Shown in pieces: positions 50,959-59,941 of a stretch of 64,000 nucleotides of DNA (its first letter is position 1; each line of letters opens with the position of its first letter). Made by a program: the position numbers and the translations under genes. The notes below the pieces were generated by a model. That model was given only the letters and a program-made list of their open reading frames with translations, made no database searches and was not told where the DNA came from. Source of the stretch: Bacteroidales bacterium MB20-C3-3 (GTDB taxonomy: Bacteria > Bacteroidota > Bacteroidia > Bacteroidales > UBA932); NCBI GenBank assembly GCA_035609245.1, contig CP141202.1, forward strand, positions 1,364,001 through 1,428,000, read 5' to 3'.

Positions 50959-52023
50959 ATGGATAAGAACAGAATAGAGAAAGCTCTGGCAAGAGTGATA
51001 CATCCGGTTAAGGACAAAGATCTTATAACGCTTGAGATGATTGAGGATATAAAGATTGAAGAGGGAAGAGTAAGGTTTAAACTTGTTTTTCCTTCGCCTG
51101 ATCCGCTGGCATCATCTATTAAAAAGAGCTGCGAAGAGGAGATAAAGAGAGAGTATCCGGATCTGGACTTCAAAATATCTATCATGGAGTTGGTACGGGA
51201 GCGGAAAATTCAGAAACGGCTCAATCTTGAACTTGGTCAGGAGGCAATTGCAAATGTGGGACATATTATTGCAATAGCGTCAGGTAAAGGGGGAGTGGGA
51301 AAATCAACAGTTGCAGTCAATCTAGCTGTTGCCCTCGCTAAAGAGGGTTACAGAGTGGGACTTACTGACGCCGATGTATATGGCCCTTCGGTACCTAAGA
51401 TGACAGACACCGAGTTTGAGAAGCCGCTTGTGGACGATTCCAGTGGTAAGGATATGATTATTCCTATTGAAAAATATGGTATTAAATGGATGTCAATAGG
51501 ATATTTTTCTCCACCGGCCCAGCCGCTTATATGGAGAGGCCCTATGGCAAGCAACGCTCTTAAACAGATGATTCTTCAGGTAAAATGGGGAGAACTTGAT
51601 TTTCTTCTGATTGACCTTCCTCCAGGAACCGGTGACATCCATATTTCGCTTGTCCACGACATTCCTCTGTCAGGTGCAATTATAGTTAGCACACCCCAGG
51701 CAGTTGCCCTTGCAGATGTTGAAAAGGGGGTAAATATGTTCCGTCAGAAAGATATTAATAAGCCGATTCTGGGACTTGTAGAGAATATGGCCTGGTTTAC
51801 ACCGGAAGAGCTCCCTGATAATAAGTATTATATATTTGGAAAAGAGGGGGGAAAGAGAATGGCTCTTAAATTTGATATCCCATTGCTGGGGCAGATTCCT
51901 ATCGTTCAAAGCATAAGGGAGAGCGGAGATATTGGAGAACCTGTCGCTCTTTCAGATGAGAGCCGTCCTGATACTGTTGCATTCCGTAAACTGGCAAAAA
52001 ATCTGTTAAAGGAGCTGGAGTAA
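50959..52023 (+). CDS. Mrp/ApbC-family P-loop ATPase (iron-sulfur carrier type)
   Basis: 354 residues: an N-terminal MIP18/DUF59-like domain (about 1-85), then the Mrp NTPase domain with the deviant Walker A ASGKGGVGKST (107-117), LTDADVYGPSVPKM, and DLPPGTGDIH. Family members carry or transfer Fe-S clusters. The usual C-terminal CXXC is absent: the segment reads ENMAWFTPEELPDNKYYIFG. This variant is, as I recall, common in Bacteroidota. It stands alone on the plus strand. Confidence 0.92.
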   Translation: MDKNRIEKALARVIHPVKDKDLITLEMIEDIKIEEGRVRFKLVFPSPDPLASSIKKSCEEEIKREYPDLDFKISIMELVRERKIQKRLNLELGQEAIANVGHIIAIASGKGGVGKSTVAVNLAVALAKEGYRVGLTDADVYGPSVPKMTDTEFEKPLVDDSSGKDMIIPIEKYGIKWMSIGYFSPPAQPLIWRGPMASNALKQMILQVKWGELDFLLIDLPPGTGDIHISLVHDIPLSGAIIVSTPQAVALADVEKGVNMFRQKDINKPILGLVENMAWFTPEELPDNKYYIFGKEGGKRMALKFDIPLLGQIPIVQSIRESGDIGEPVALSDESRPDTVAFRKLAKNLLKELE

Positions 52024-52040
52024 ATCCTTGAACCGGAAGG

Positions 52041-53084
52041 CTAGAGGTGTTTGTATTTTTCAACCCTCTCCTTCCATCTCTCACGGGCATATTGCTGCAT
52101 ATCTGCGGCAACATCCCTCTCATCCATTATTTCAAGACCCAGAATGGTCTCAATTATATCCTCCAGGGTAACTATCCCTTCAAACCCTCCGTACTCGTCC
52201 ACTATAAGGGATATATGTGTCTTTTCAGCAAGAAGCCTCTCCCATAAAACCGTTAGCGGCTGCATATTGGGAGCCACCAGTATTGGCTTACGGATTTGAC
52301 CCAATGTTAAGTCAAACCTGTCATTTGCCAGATTTTCAAACACATCCTGTCTGTAAACAAAACCGGTGATATTCTCCATATTCCCCGAGTAGACAGGGAT
52401 TCTTGAGAAGTGAAGATAGTGCTTGTTAAGAGGAAAGTCACTCATCTTCATCTCCTCCGGAGCAGTGGCAACCACAACCCTGGGTGTCATTACATCCTCA
52501 GCTTTGACGCTCCTCAGCTTAATAAGATTCTGTATAATCCTGTTCTCTGTAGTTGCAAAGGTGCCCTCCTCTGTTCCAATATCTACCATTGCACTTACCT
52601 CCTCACGGCTGACCGTTGCCTCCTCCCTGGAACTGCTCGATATTAGCTTTGTCATAAATTCAGAGGCAATAACAAATGGATAGGTCAGATATATCATCCA
52701 CTGTATAATATGTCCTGAACTCATTGAGAGTTGTTTCCAGTAGTATGCCCCCAGTGTCTTTGGAAGGATTTCTGAAAATATCAGAATAAGAAGTGTCAGA
52801 ACAGCAGAGATTACCCCAAAATATGCATCTCCAAAGATTGCTGTTGCCTGGGCACCCACTCCGGCTGCACCTACGGTATGAGCGATGGTGTTCAGAGTTA
52901 GGATTGCAGAGATGGGCCGGTCAATATTCTGCTTAATTTTCTTAAATACAGCTGCAGATTTAACACCCTGATTCTCCTTCATATTGATAAATGAGACAGG
53001 TGTTGACAGAAGTACAGCCTCCATTACAGAGCAAAGAAATGAAACTCCAAGCGCAAGAAAAAGATAGGTAAGTAATAGACCCAT
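52041..53084 (-). CDS. CNNM/CBS-domain membrane protein (CorC/hemolysin-like, short form)
   Basis: 347 residues. The N-terminal DUF21/CNNM domain (about 1-180) has four hydrophobic segments, including SFLCSVMEAVLLSTPVSFI and FSEILPKTLGAYYW. Two CBS-type repeats follow (about 195-320), with TPRVVVATAPEEM and DEYGGFEGIVTLEDIIETI. The C-terminal CorC_HlyC domain of longer relatives is missing. Relatives are linked to Mg2+ or Co2+ export. It ends 17 bases from convergent mrp. Confidence 0.88.
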   Translation of the reverse strand: MGLLLTYLFLALGVSFLCSVMEAVLLSTPVSFINMKENQGVKSAAVFKKIKQNIDRPISAILTLNTIAHTVGAAGVGAQATAIFGDAYFGVISAVLTLLILIFSEILPKTLGAYYWKQLSMSSGHIIQWMIYLTYPFVIASEFMTKLISSSSREEATVSREEVSAMVDIGTEEGTFATTENRIIQNLIKLRSVKAEDVMTPRVVVATAPEEMKMSDFPLNKHYLHFSRIPVYSGNMENITGFVYRQDVFENLANDRFDLTLGQIRKPILVAPNMQPLTVLWERLLAEKTHISLIVDEYGGFEGIVTLEDIIETILGLEIMDERDVAADMQQYARERWKERVEKYKHL

Positions 53085-53105
53085 AAAGAAAATTTATAAT
53101 TCCGT

Positions 53106-54032
53106 TTAAAGTTTTACCCTCATCTTTGCCAGACGGGGGTCAATCATATTTTGAGGGATGATACTTTTAATAGCCGCTACTATCGAGTTTAAAAGTTTCT
53201 CTTTTACGAAATCCATTCTGAATACCATAGATATCTCTCTTCTGGGCTCTTCTCCTGAGAAAGGTCTTACATTTTTCTGCTGCTCCGGAGAGAGCATCGG
53301 CAGGTGAAGCTCCGGGAAAATTGTAAACCCGCCGTTTTCATCTACAACATTTATCAGAGTCTCTATGCTGCCTGCCTCATACTGCTGATACGAGTTTAGA
53401 TTTCTGTGACAGATATTCAGAATCTGGTCACGGAAACAGTGCCCCTCTTCAAGAATCCACATTCGTGAGTAATCCAGCTCAGAAGCATTTATAAACTCCT
53501 TTGAGTAGAGTTCATCTGATGGTGATATATAGGCAAGAAAGCGCTCGTAATAAAGGGGAACCTCCAGTATATCCGGGTCTGAAAGTGGCGTGGCAACAAT
53601 TGCAAGTTCAATCTCCGCACTCTTTAATTTTTCAATAATGACAGATGTTTTCATTTCAGAGACCTTGCACCTTAATGAAGGGAGCCTTCTTCTGAACTCA
53701 CCAAAAAGCTTTGGAAGAAGATAAGGGGCAACTGTTGGAATAATTGACATCTCCAGATCTCCCTGCAGACTCTCTCTTGATGAATCTGCAATCTCCCTGA
53801 ACTGTTTAATATTGTAGAGAACAACACGAGCCTGAGTAATTATCATCTCCCCAATTTTATTAACGCCAACAGGCGTGCGGGAGCGATCAAAGATCTCAAC
53901 CCCTATCTCATCCTCAAGTTTCTGAATCATCATTGAGAGTGTGGGCTGAGATACTCCGCAGTGCTTTGCCGCCCTTGCAAAGTGACGGTGCTGATCTACT
54001 GCTACAATATACTCAAGCTGTTGTATATTCAT
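53106..54032 (-). CDS. oxyR: OxyR, hydrogen-peroxide-sensing LysR-type regulator
   Basis: 308 residues. The N-terminal LysR winged helix reads YIVAVDQHRHFARAAKHCGVSQPTLSMMI. The redox pair is in GHCFRDQILNICH, with two cysteines nine positions apart, the same spacing as Cys199 and Cys208 in E. coli OxyR. Peroxide oxidises them to a disulfide and activates antioxidant genes. It lies 2 bases after aspS, so shares its transcript. Confidence 0.93.
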   Translation of the reverse strand: MNIQQLEYIVAVDQHRHFARAAKHCGVSQPTLSMMIQKLEDEIGVEIFDRSRTPVGVNKIGEMIITQARVVLYNIKQFREIADSSRESLQGDLEMSIIPTVAPYLLPKLFGEFRRRLPSLRCKVSEMKTSVIIEKLKSAEIELAIVATPLSDPDILEVPLYYERFLAYISPSDELYSKEFINASELDYSRMWILEEGHCFRDQILNICHRNLNSYQQYEAGSIETLINVVDENGGFTIFPELHLPMLSPEQQKNVRPFSGEEPRREISMVFRMDFVKEKLLNSIVAAIKSIIPQNMIDPRLAKMRVKL

Positions 54033-54034
54033 TA

Positions 54035-55804
54035 TCAGTTCTGTTTAGTGAGTGTGCTCTTAAGAAATAATTCATCCATCTGAGACTGGTCAATCTTTCC
54101 CGGAGCATCAAGCATCATATCCCTGCCTGCATTGTTCTTAGGGAATGCGATGAAGTCACGAATGGTCTCCTGCCCTCCAAAGAGCGCGCAGAAACGGTCA
54201 AATCCAAAAGCAATCCCACCGTGAGGAGGAGCCCCGTATTTAAATGCATTAATAATGAAGCTGAATTTGTAATCTGCCTCTTCATCAGTAAAGCCAAGAA
54301 CTTCAAACATCCTTTTCTGTACTGCCGAGTCGTGTATCCGGATTGACCCGCCTCCTATCTCAGTCCCGTTTAGGACAAAGTCGTAAGCATTCGCGGCCAC
54401 CTCAGCAATCTGACTCCTGTCACTGCTGTAGAACTTCTCCATATCCTCCGGTTTAGGAGAGGTAAATGGATGGTGCATAGCATAAAAACGCTGTGTCTCT
54501 TCGTCCCACTCAAGAAGCGGGAAGTCGTAAACCCAAAGAGGAGCATACTCACTGCTCTTTCTTAAGCCGAGTCTGTTACCCATCTCTATTCTCAGTGTTC
54601 CTAAGGCCTCCTGAGTCTTTTTCTTTGCTCCGGCAAGAATAAGTACAACATCTCCGGTTTTTGCTCCGGCAGCTTCTGCGAAAACCTTAAGCTCTTCAGG
54701 GGTATAAAATTTGTCAACTGAAGACTTAATGCCATCCTCGGCAACGCGAATATATACAAGCCCCTTAGCACCCACCTGAGGACGCTTAACCCATTCGGTA
54801 ATTTCATCAAGCTGTTTACGAGTATATGCTGCTCCGCCCTCTACTGCAATACCGCCTACATATTCGGCCTCATCAAAGACCACAAAATTTTTCCCGCCGG
54901 TAAGATGTTTTAGCTCGGCAATCCTCATACCAAAGCGGATATCGGGTTTATCTGAGCCGTAGAATTTCATTGCGTCTGCATAAGCCATTCTTGGAAAATC
55001 GCCCTCCATCTCACGACCAAGTACATTTTTAAAAAGGGATTTAATAAGCCCTTCAAATGTGTTAAGAATATCTTCTCTCTCAACAAAGGCCATCTCACAG
55101 TCAATCTGAGTAAATTCCGGCTGACGGTCTGCACGAAGGTCTTCATCTCTGAAACAACGGACAATCTGAAAATATCTGTCGTAGCCTGCAACCATAAGCA
55201 GCTGCTTAAATGTCTGCGGGCTTTGCGGGAGAGCATAGAATTCGCCCGGATTCATCCTTGAAGGGACTACAAAATCTCTGGCCCCCTCAGGGGTAGACTT
55301 GATAAGAACCGGAGTCTCTATCTCCATAAATCCTATACTATCCAGATACTTGCGAGTCTCCTGGCCCATTTTGTGTCTTAGCTCAAGTGCCCTTTTCAGC
55401 GGATTTCTGCGAAGATCCAGATATCTGAATTTTGCACGAATCTCCTCTCCTCCATCGGTTTCATCCTCAATTGTAAAAGGAGGAGTTACCGAACTATTAA
55501 GAACAACTATCTCAGTTATCTTAATCTCTATATCACCTGTTGAAATTTTACTATTCTTTGCACTCCTCTCGGCAACGACACCTTTAGCCTGAATAACATA
55601 CTCCCGACCAAGCTTTTCTGCCTCAAGGTTAAGATTATGACTCACACTGTCATCAACAACCAGTTGAGTAATACCATATCTGTCACGAAGGTCAATGAAA
55701 CTCATCCCTCCCATTTTTCTAATTCTCTGAACCCATCCGGCCAGAGTAACCTCCTGTCCCGCGTGAGAAATACGCAACTCCCCGCAAGTGTGTGTCCTGT
55801 ACAT
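54035..55804 (-). CDS. aspS: Aspartyl-tRNA synthetase
   Basis: 589 residues, the bacterial-type class II enzyme. Domains: N-terminal OB-fold ([24 protein letters not shown]), class II motif 1 region, motif 2 ([23 protein letters not shown], split here) and motif 3 (GIAFGFDR, near 540), with the bacterial GAD insertion in the middle. It charges tRNA-Asp. It leads the unit aspS-oxyR-CNNM protein. Confidence 0.97.
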   Translation of the reverse strand: MYRTHTCGELRISHAGQEVTLAGWVQRIRKMGGMSFIDLRDRYGITQLVVDDSVSHNLNLEAEKLGREYVIQAKGVVAERSAKNSKISTGDIEIKITEIVVLNSSVTPPFTIEDETDGGEEIRAKFRYLDLRRNPLKRALELRHKMGQETRKYLDSIGFMEIETPVLIKSTPEGARDFVVPSRMNPGEFYALPQSPQTFKQLLMVAGYDRYFQIVRCFRDEDLRADRQPEFTQIDCEMAFVEREDILNTFEGLIKSLFKNVLGREMEGDFPRMAYADAMKFYGSDKPDIRFGMRIAELKHLTGGKNFVVFDEAEYVGGIAVEGGAAYTRKQLDEITEWVKRPQVGAKGLVYIRVAEDGIKSSVDKFYTPEELKVFAEAAGAKTGDVVLILAGAKKKTQEALGTLRIEMGNRLGLRKSSEYAPLWVYDFPLLEWDEETQRFYAMHHPFTSPKPEDMEKFYSSDRSQIAEVAANAYDFVLNGTEIGGGSIRIHDSAVQKRMFEVLGFTDEEADYKFSFIINAFKYGAPPHGGIAFGFDRFCALFGGQETIRDFIAFPKNNAGRDMMLDAPGKIDQSQMDELFLKSTLTKQN

Positions 55805-55838
55805 ATTTACTAAATTAGTTTAATCTATATTATTGGCA

Positions 55839-55846
55839 CAAATATA
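55839..55846 (-). promoter_or_regulatory. Bacteroidota -7 element (TATATTTG) for aspS
   Basis: TATATTTG on the minus strand, 35 bases before the aspS start codon. Confidence 0.42.
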
Positions 55847-55870
55847 GTCAAAAGATATTATGGTTCTTGT

Positions 55871-56674
55871 CTATTTTGCAGGAGAATACTTAAGCGCTTC
55901 AGGTATTACTGCCATTATGTTTTGAATTCTCCTTTCATCTGAAGGGTGAGTACTAAAAAATTCAGGCATATTGCTCCCTCCCTGACTCATCTTTTGCCAG
56001 AACCCGGGAGCCACATTAACATCATATCCGGCCATAGCCATAATTATAAGACCAAGTCTGTCCGCTTCATATTCATGCTTTCTTGAGTATGGGAGGAGAA
56101 CACCTAACTGACTTCCAACATTAAAGGCAAGACCAAATATTGCCTGGGTTTTCTGACTCTCTGTTCCCACAAATTGTGACAGAGCCTGGCCTGCAACACC
56201 TACAAGTGCCTCCTGGCTCATTCTCTCATTGCCGTGTTTTGCCAGGGCATGTGCAATTTCGTGACCCATTACAACTGCAACCAAATCAGGAGTATTGGTA
56301 ATTTTCAAGATTCCTTCGTAGAATACGATATTACCATTAGGCAGACAGAATGCATTCACCTGATCGCTTTTGACAACATCAAACTGCCACCTGATTCCTT
56401 CAAGCTCTCTCTCCAGGCCATTCTGTTTAAGGTAGTTTGCAACTGCTCCGGTAATTCTCTCGCCAACCTCTTTAACCATTCTTACATTTCTCTGGTCTGA
56501 AGAAATTGTGGATTTTGCCATCAAATCAATATAGGCCTGATTTGAGAGTGATGTTATCTGTCCCTGATCATACAGCAGAACCTGATTTCTTCCTGTAATG
56601 AGAACCTTGCTGCAGCTTCCCGCCAGAATTGCAGTAAAAACAGTTAATACTATTATTGTAAAGATCTTTTTCAT
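55871..56674 (-). CDS. M48-family zinc metallopeptidase lipoprotein
   Basis: 267 residues with a lipobox signal (LAGSC, Cys21). The active site is VVMGHEIAHALAKHGNERM, HEXXH in HEIAH, with the third ligand expected in the downstream YEADRLG (glutamate). This is the LoiP/BepA/Oma1-like M48 group, which handles misfolded envelope proteins. Start is ATG 56672-56674. It is on the same strand as aspS but has its own -7 box. Confidence 0.91.
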   Translation of the reverse strand: MKKIFTIIVLTVFTAILAGSCSKVLITGRNQVLLYDQGQITSLSNQAYIDLMAKSTISSDQRNVRMVKEVGERITGAVANYLKQNGLERELEGIRWQFDVVKSDQVNAFCLPNGNIVFYEGILKITNTPDLVAVVMGHEIAHALAKHGNERMSQEALVGVAGQALSQFVGTESQKTQAIFGLAFNVGSQLGVLLPYSRKHEYEADRLGLIIMAMAGYDVNVAPGFWQKMSQGGSNMPEFFSTHPSDERRIQNIMAVIPEALKYSPAK

Positions 56675-56699
56675 AATTCTTTGTTTTAATGATTATTTA

Positions 56700-56707
56700 C
56701 AAATATA
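56700..56707 (-). promoter_or_regulatory. Bacteroidota -7 element (TATATTTG) for the M48 peptidase
   Basis: TATATTTG on the minus strand, 26 bases before the start codon; implies a short leader. Confidence 0.4.
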
Positions 56708-56709
56708 AC

Positions 56710-58206
56710 TCAATTAAACATTGATCCCAGATAAACAAAAAGGGTAATTAGTAAGGCACCTATAAGATTTATCATAAGTCCGGTTTTTGCCATTGTCTTT
56801 ACCGACACTCTGCCGGTCCCGAATATTATTGCATTTGGAGGAGTTGCCACAGGCATCATAAATGCCATGGAGGCCGATATTGTTGCAGGAATCATAAGCA
56901 TTAAAGGGTTTAAACCGGTTGTCACAGCTATACCGGCCAGAATGGGCAGCATCATCTCTGTTGTAGCTGTGTTGGATGTAAGCTCCGTCAGGAAAGTCAT
57001 AATCAGACTAATGACTAGGATCACAATAAAAGGGTGTAATGAGGCTACTCCGGCAAAATGGCTCCCAACCCACAGAGAGAGTCCACTCTCTTTAAACCCT
57101 GTGGCCAGAGCAAACCCTCCTCCAAAAAGAAGAAGAATACTCCATGGCAATTTTACGGCACTCTTCCAGTCCATAATCATACCCCTTTTTCCTGTAGATG
57201 AGTGCCCCCCTTTTCCAGCGGGAATAATAAACAGTATTATGGCCATAAAGATTGCAACAGTACCATCGTTAATATATTTTGAATCAGGGAAAATTCCCGA
57301 CCACCCGGGCAGGGTAAACCCTCCCAATTCAATATCGGCTCTGAAAATCCATAATAAAGCAAGCAGAGAAAATATTACAAATACAATTTTTTGTTCTCTT
57401 GTGGTACTCCCCATCTCCTTTAACTTTATATGAAAAATATCTCTCTCTACCTCCCTCCATTCTCCCTTAGCAGGACGGAAAACGAAATAGAGATAGATCC
57501 AGATAAAAGCAGCAATTGAGAGAGCCAAGGGAAGGGCAAAAATTAACCATTTGTAAAAAGAGACCTCCGGAAGTTCAGGAAAATAAATATGAAATATCCT
57601 GGCGAATGAGAGGTTAGGAGGTGTCCCTACGAGTGTAGCCACTCCGCCAACTGAGGAGCTGTATGCAACTCCAAGCAGAATAGCAATTGAAAAGCGGCCG
57701 GAACCTCTCCCCTCCATAAGTTTATCCAGCTGAAATATTATTGCCATTGCAATGGGCAGCATCATCATTGCAGTTGCTGTATTAGAGATCCACATAGAGA
57801 GGAAAAAAGAGGCTGCCATAAACCCCAGAAGGATTCTTGACGGACTAACACCTGTTATACACAGAATCTTATAAGCTATTCTTTTGTGAAGCTCCCACCT
57901 CTCCATAGCCAGAGCCACCAGAAAACCTCCCATAAAGAGGAATATTGTATCATTAAAATATGTTGCCGACACAGCCTTGCCATCCATAATCCCCAGGATG
58001 GGGAAGAGCGCAACAGGCAACAGAGAGGTTACGGCAAGAGGGAGAGCCTCGGTTATCCACCATGTTGCCATAAGAATTGCGACAGCCAGTGTGGCGGTCA
58101 CCTTTGGGTTTTCCGGGTCAATATCTCCAAAAAAGAGCAGGAGCAGTGCCAGCACCGGAACAACTACAAAACTTATAATTTGTTTGAGTCTCAATTGGTT
58201 TGTCAA
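56710..58206 (-). CDS. SLC13/DASS-family sodium-coupled carboxylate transporter
   Basis: 498 residues with about 11-12 hydrophobic segments. The family pattern is visible: ATWWITEALPLAVTSLLPVALFP, the first SNT motif WISNTATAMMMLPIA (about 140-154), and the second LTSNTATTEMMLPIL with TPPNAIIFG. Likely imports C4-dicarboxylates, citrate or similar anions with sodium. The start is TTG (58204-58206), since an in-frame TGA lies just upstream and the first ATG is far inside the conserved region. Confidence 0.9.
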   Translation of the reverse strand: MTNQLRLKQIISFVVVPVLALLLLFFGDIDPENPKVTATLAVAILMATWWITEALPLAVTSLLPVALFPILGIMDGKAVSATYFNDTIFLFMGGFLVALAMERWELHKRIAYKILCITGVSPSRILLGFMAASFFLSMWISNTATAMMMLPIAMAIIFQLDKLMEGRGSGRFSIAILLGVAYSSSVGGVATLVGTPPNLSFARIFHIYFPELPEVSFYKWLIFALPLALSIAAFIWIYLYFVFRPAKGEWREVERDIFHIKLKEMGSTTREQKIVFVIFSLLALLWIFRADIELGGFTLPGWSGIFPDSKYINDGTVAIFMAIILFIIPAGKGGHSSTGKRGMIMDWKSAVKLPWSILLLFGGGFALATGFKESGLSLWVGSHFAGVASLHPFIVILVISLIMTFLTELTSNTATTEMMLPILAGIAVTTGLNPLMLMIPATISASMAFMMPVATPPNAIIFGTGRVSVKTMAKTGLMINLIGALLITLFVYLGSMFN

Positions 58207-58213
58207 TCTTCTT

Positions 58214-58221
58214 CAAATATA
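58214..58221 (-). promoter_or_regulatory. Bacteroidota -7 element (TATATTTG) for the SLC13 transporter
   Basis: TATATTTG on the minus strand, 8 bases before the TTG start, implying a nearly leaderless message. Confidence 0.38.
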
Positions 58222-58245
58222 CAGGAATTTCAAAAATAATATTCA

Positions 58246-58253
58246 TACATTTG
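58246..58253 (+). promoter_or_regulatory. Bacteroidota -7 element (TACATTTG) for the B12 operon
   Basis: TACATTTG fits TAnnTTTG and lies about 35 bases before the start of the cobalamin riboswitch, where its promoter is expected. Confidence 0.45.
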
Positions 58254-58284
58254 CAGTGAAATGGTAGTATTTATTTGCTTACTG

Positions 58285-58460
58285 CAAATGAAACTTTAAA
58301 ATGGGAATCAGGTTTAAATCCTGAGCTATACCCGTAGCCGTAAGTTCATTTTATGTTTTTCGAACTCTTTGACCACTGAGAGAATCAGGAAATATCACCT
58401 GAGAGTACTTGGGAAGGTCTCGAAAAACTGAACAAGCCGGAAGACCTGCCATAAAAAATA
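58285..58460 (+). ncRNA. Cobalamin riboswitch 1 (leader of the B12 uptake operon)
   Basis: Conserved blocks in order: GGGAATCAGG and AATCCTGAGCTATACCCGT, AGCCGTAAG, CCACTGAGAGAATC, GGGAAGG, and the B12 box AGCCGGAAGACCTGCC at 58435-58450. Between box and ATG 58544 lies a hairpin (58467-58493, GTAAAACTT with AAGTTTTTAC) that could act in the expression platform. Binding of adenosylcobalamin would lower expression of the downstream genes. Confidence 0.92.
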
Positions 58461-58543
58461 TTATTTGTAAAACTTCGGGAATAAAGTTTTTACGGGCAAT
58501 CTTTTTTATTGCACCCTTATTCCTGTTTAAACATTCAGTCTCT

Positions 58544-59941
58544 ATGAGAGCCTTTATCTCCTGGAGTGGTGGCAAAGATTGTACTCTTGCACTACATCAT
58601 TTTTTAAGCAATCCTCAAAATAAGGCCTGCTATCTTGTCCACTTTCAAACAGAAGAATCCGGGATTTCAAAACATCACAGATTTGGTAAAGATGTATTTG
58701 ATATGCAATCTGACTCCCTGGATATCCCACTGCTCTATGAGGAGGTTACCGCTATGGGATACGAACACCATCTTAAGAGAATAATTGACAGATGCAAGTC
58801 AGAAGGGATTTATGCAGGAGTCTTTGGAGATATATTTCTGGAGGAGCACAGGGCCTGGATTGAGAGGATCTGTAAGGAGAGTAATATTACCGCTCTTTTC
58901 CCATTATGGGGAATGAATACATTATCTGCAGTCCGGGAGTTCTGTAATTTAGGATACAAAGCAAGAGTTACCGGGACCAGAGAAGAGGAAGAGTTTTTGC
59001 CGCTTAAAGGGATGGATATTAATAACGAGTTCATCCAAAAGATTCAGACAATTGAAGGTGCTGATCCATGCGGCGAAAAGGGAGAGTATCATACTATGGC
59101 TTATGACGGACCTCTTTTCAAAAAGATAATCTCAATAATTGCTATACTATTGTTGTTGTTGCCGGGCATTAAGCTATCAGCGGAAAATTTCAGAAGAATT
59201 ATCTCTCTTACCCCATCTGTTACACAAAGCATATACTATTTAGGAGCCCGGGAGGCTCTCGTTGGTTGTACCAGTTATTGTCATATTGCAAAAAAAGATG
59301 GAGTAGAAATTGTCTCTTCTGCAATCAAACCAAATCTGGAAAAAATAGCAGCATTAAAACCAGATCTTGTCCTTGCATCCGGGATGATTTCTGAAAGAGA
59401 TATTAATACCCTTAGAAGGCTTGGGATAAAGGTAGAAATTCTCTCAACACCTAAGTCATATGAAGAGATTTGTACCCAGTTTGCAGCAATCGGAAAATTA
59501 ACCGGCAAAGAGCATGAAGCAAATCAAATAATCAAAAATTCCAGAGAGAGAGTCAATTCAGTTTACACAAAAATGAGGGCATCTGGAAAGAGGGATAGAT
59601 TTTTTATTCAGATTGGAGCTGCACCCATCTATACTGTAATACCACACACATTTATGGATGATTATATTAAATTTTCATATGGAGAAAACATTGCTTGTGA
59701 CCTGGAAAGTGGAACCATAGGAAGAGAGTTTGTTGTAGCAAGAGACCCTGACTACATTTTTATAGTCACTATGGGGATTGTTGGAAAAAACGAGGAGAGT
59801 GTGTGGAGAGGCTTTAGGAATTTAAAAGCTGTACGAAAAAATAAAATATTTATACTGGAATCTGAACAGGCATGTCAGCCAACTCCTGTGACTTTCGCAG
59901 AGACACTGGAAATTATTAATAAATACATATCAGAGAAATGA
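58544..59941 (+). CDS. Fusion: Dph6-like PP-loop ATPase plus BtuF-like cobalamin-binding domain
   Basis: 465 residues from ATG 58544; the frame upstream of it overlaps the riboswitch. Residues 1-194: adenine nucleotide alpha-hydrolase/diphthamide-synthase-like domain with SGGKDCTLA (8-16), FLEEHRAWIE (98-107), FPLWGMNT (119-126), and GEKGEYHTMAYDGP (177-190). Residues 195-209 are strongly hydrophobic and preceded by KK. Residues 218-465: periplasmic-binding fold like BtuF (RRIISLTPSVTQSIYYLGA, PDLVLASG, ACQPTPVTFAETLE). Predicted: ATPase in the cytoplasm, binding domain outside, one membrane span. Confidence 0.88.
   Translation: MRAFISWSGGKDCTLALHHFLSNPQNKACYLVHFQTEESGISKHHRFGKDVFDMQSDSLDIPLLYEEVTAMGYEHHLKRIIDRCKSEGIYAGVFGDIFLEEHRAWIERICKESNITALFPLWGMNTLSAVREFCNLGYKARVTGTREEEEFLPLKGMDINNEFIQKIQTIEGADPCGEKGEYHTMAYDGPLFKKIISIIAILLLLLPGIKLSAENFRRIISLTPSVTQSIYYLGAREALVGCTSYCHIAKKDGVEIVSSAIKPNLEKIAALKPDLVLASGMISERDINTLRRLGIKVEILSTPKSYEEICTQFAAIGKLTGKEHEANQIIKNSRERVNSVYTKMRASGKRDRFFIQIGAAPIYTVIPHTFMDDYIKFSYGENIACDLESGTIGREFVVARDPDYIFIVTMGIVGKNEESVWRGFRNLKAVRKNKIFILESEQACQPTPVTFAETLEIINKYISEK

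Noticed and set aside
50747-50992. Open frame of 81 codons, minus strand, between repeat copy B and mrp
   Set aside because: It overlaps the repeat module and the mrp promoter and start; not conserved in copy A.
58409-58543. Upstream extension of the PP-loop/BtuF fusion gene
   Set aside because: It runs through the B12 box of the riboswitch; the conserved start MRAFISWSGGKD is at 58544.
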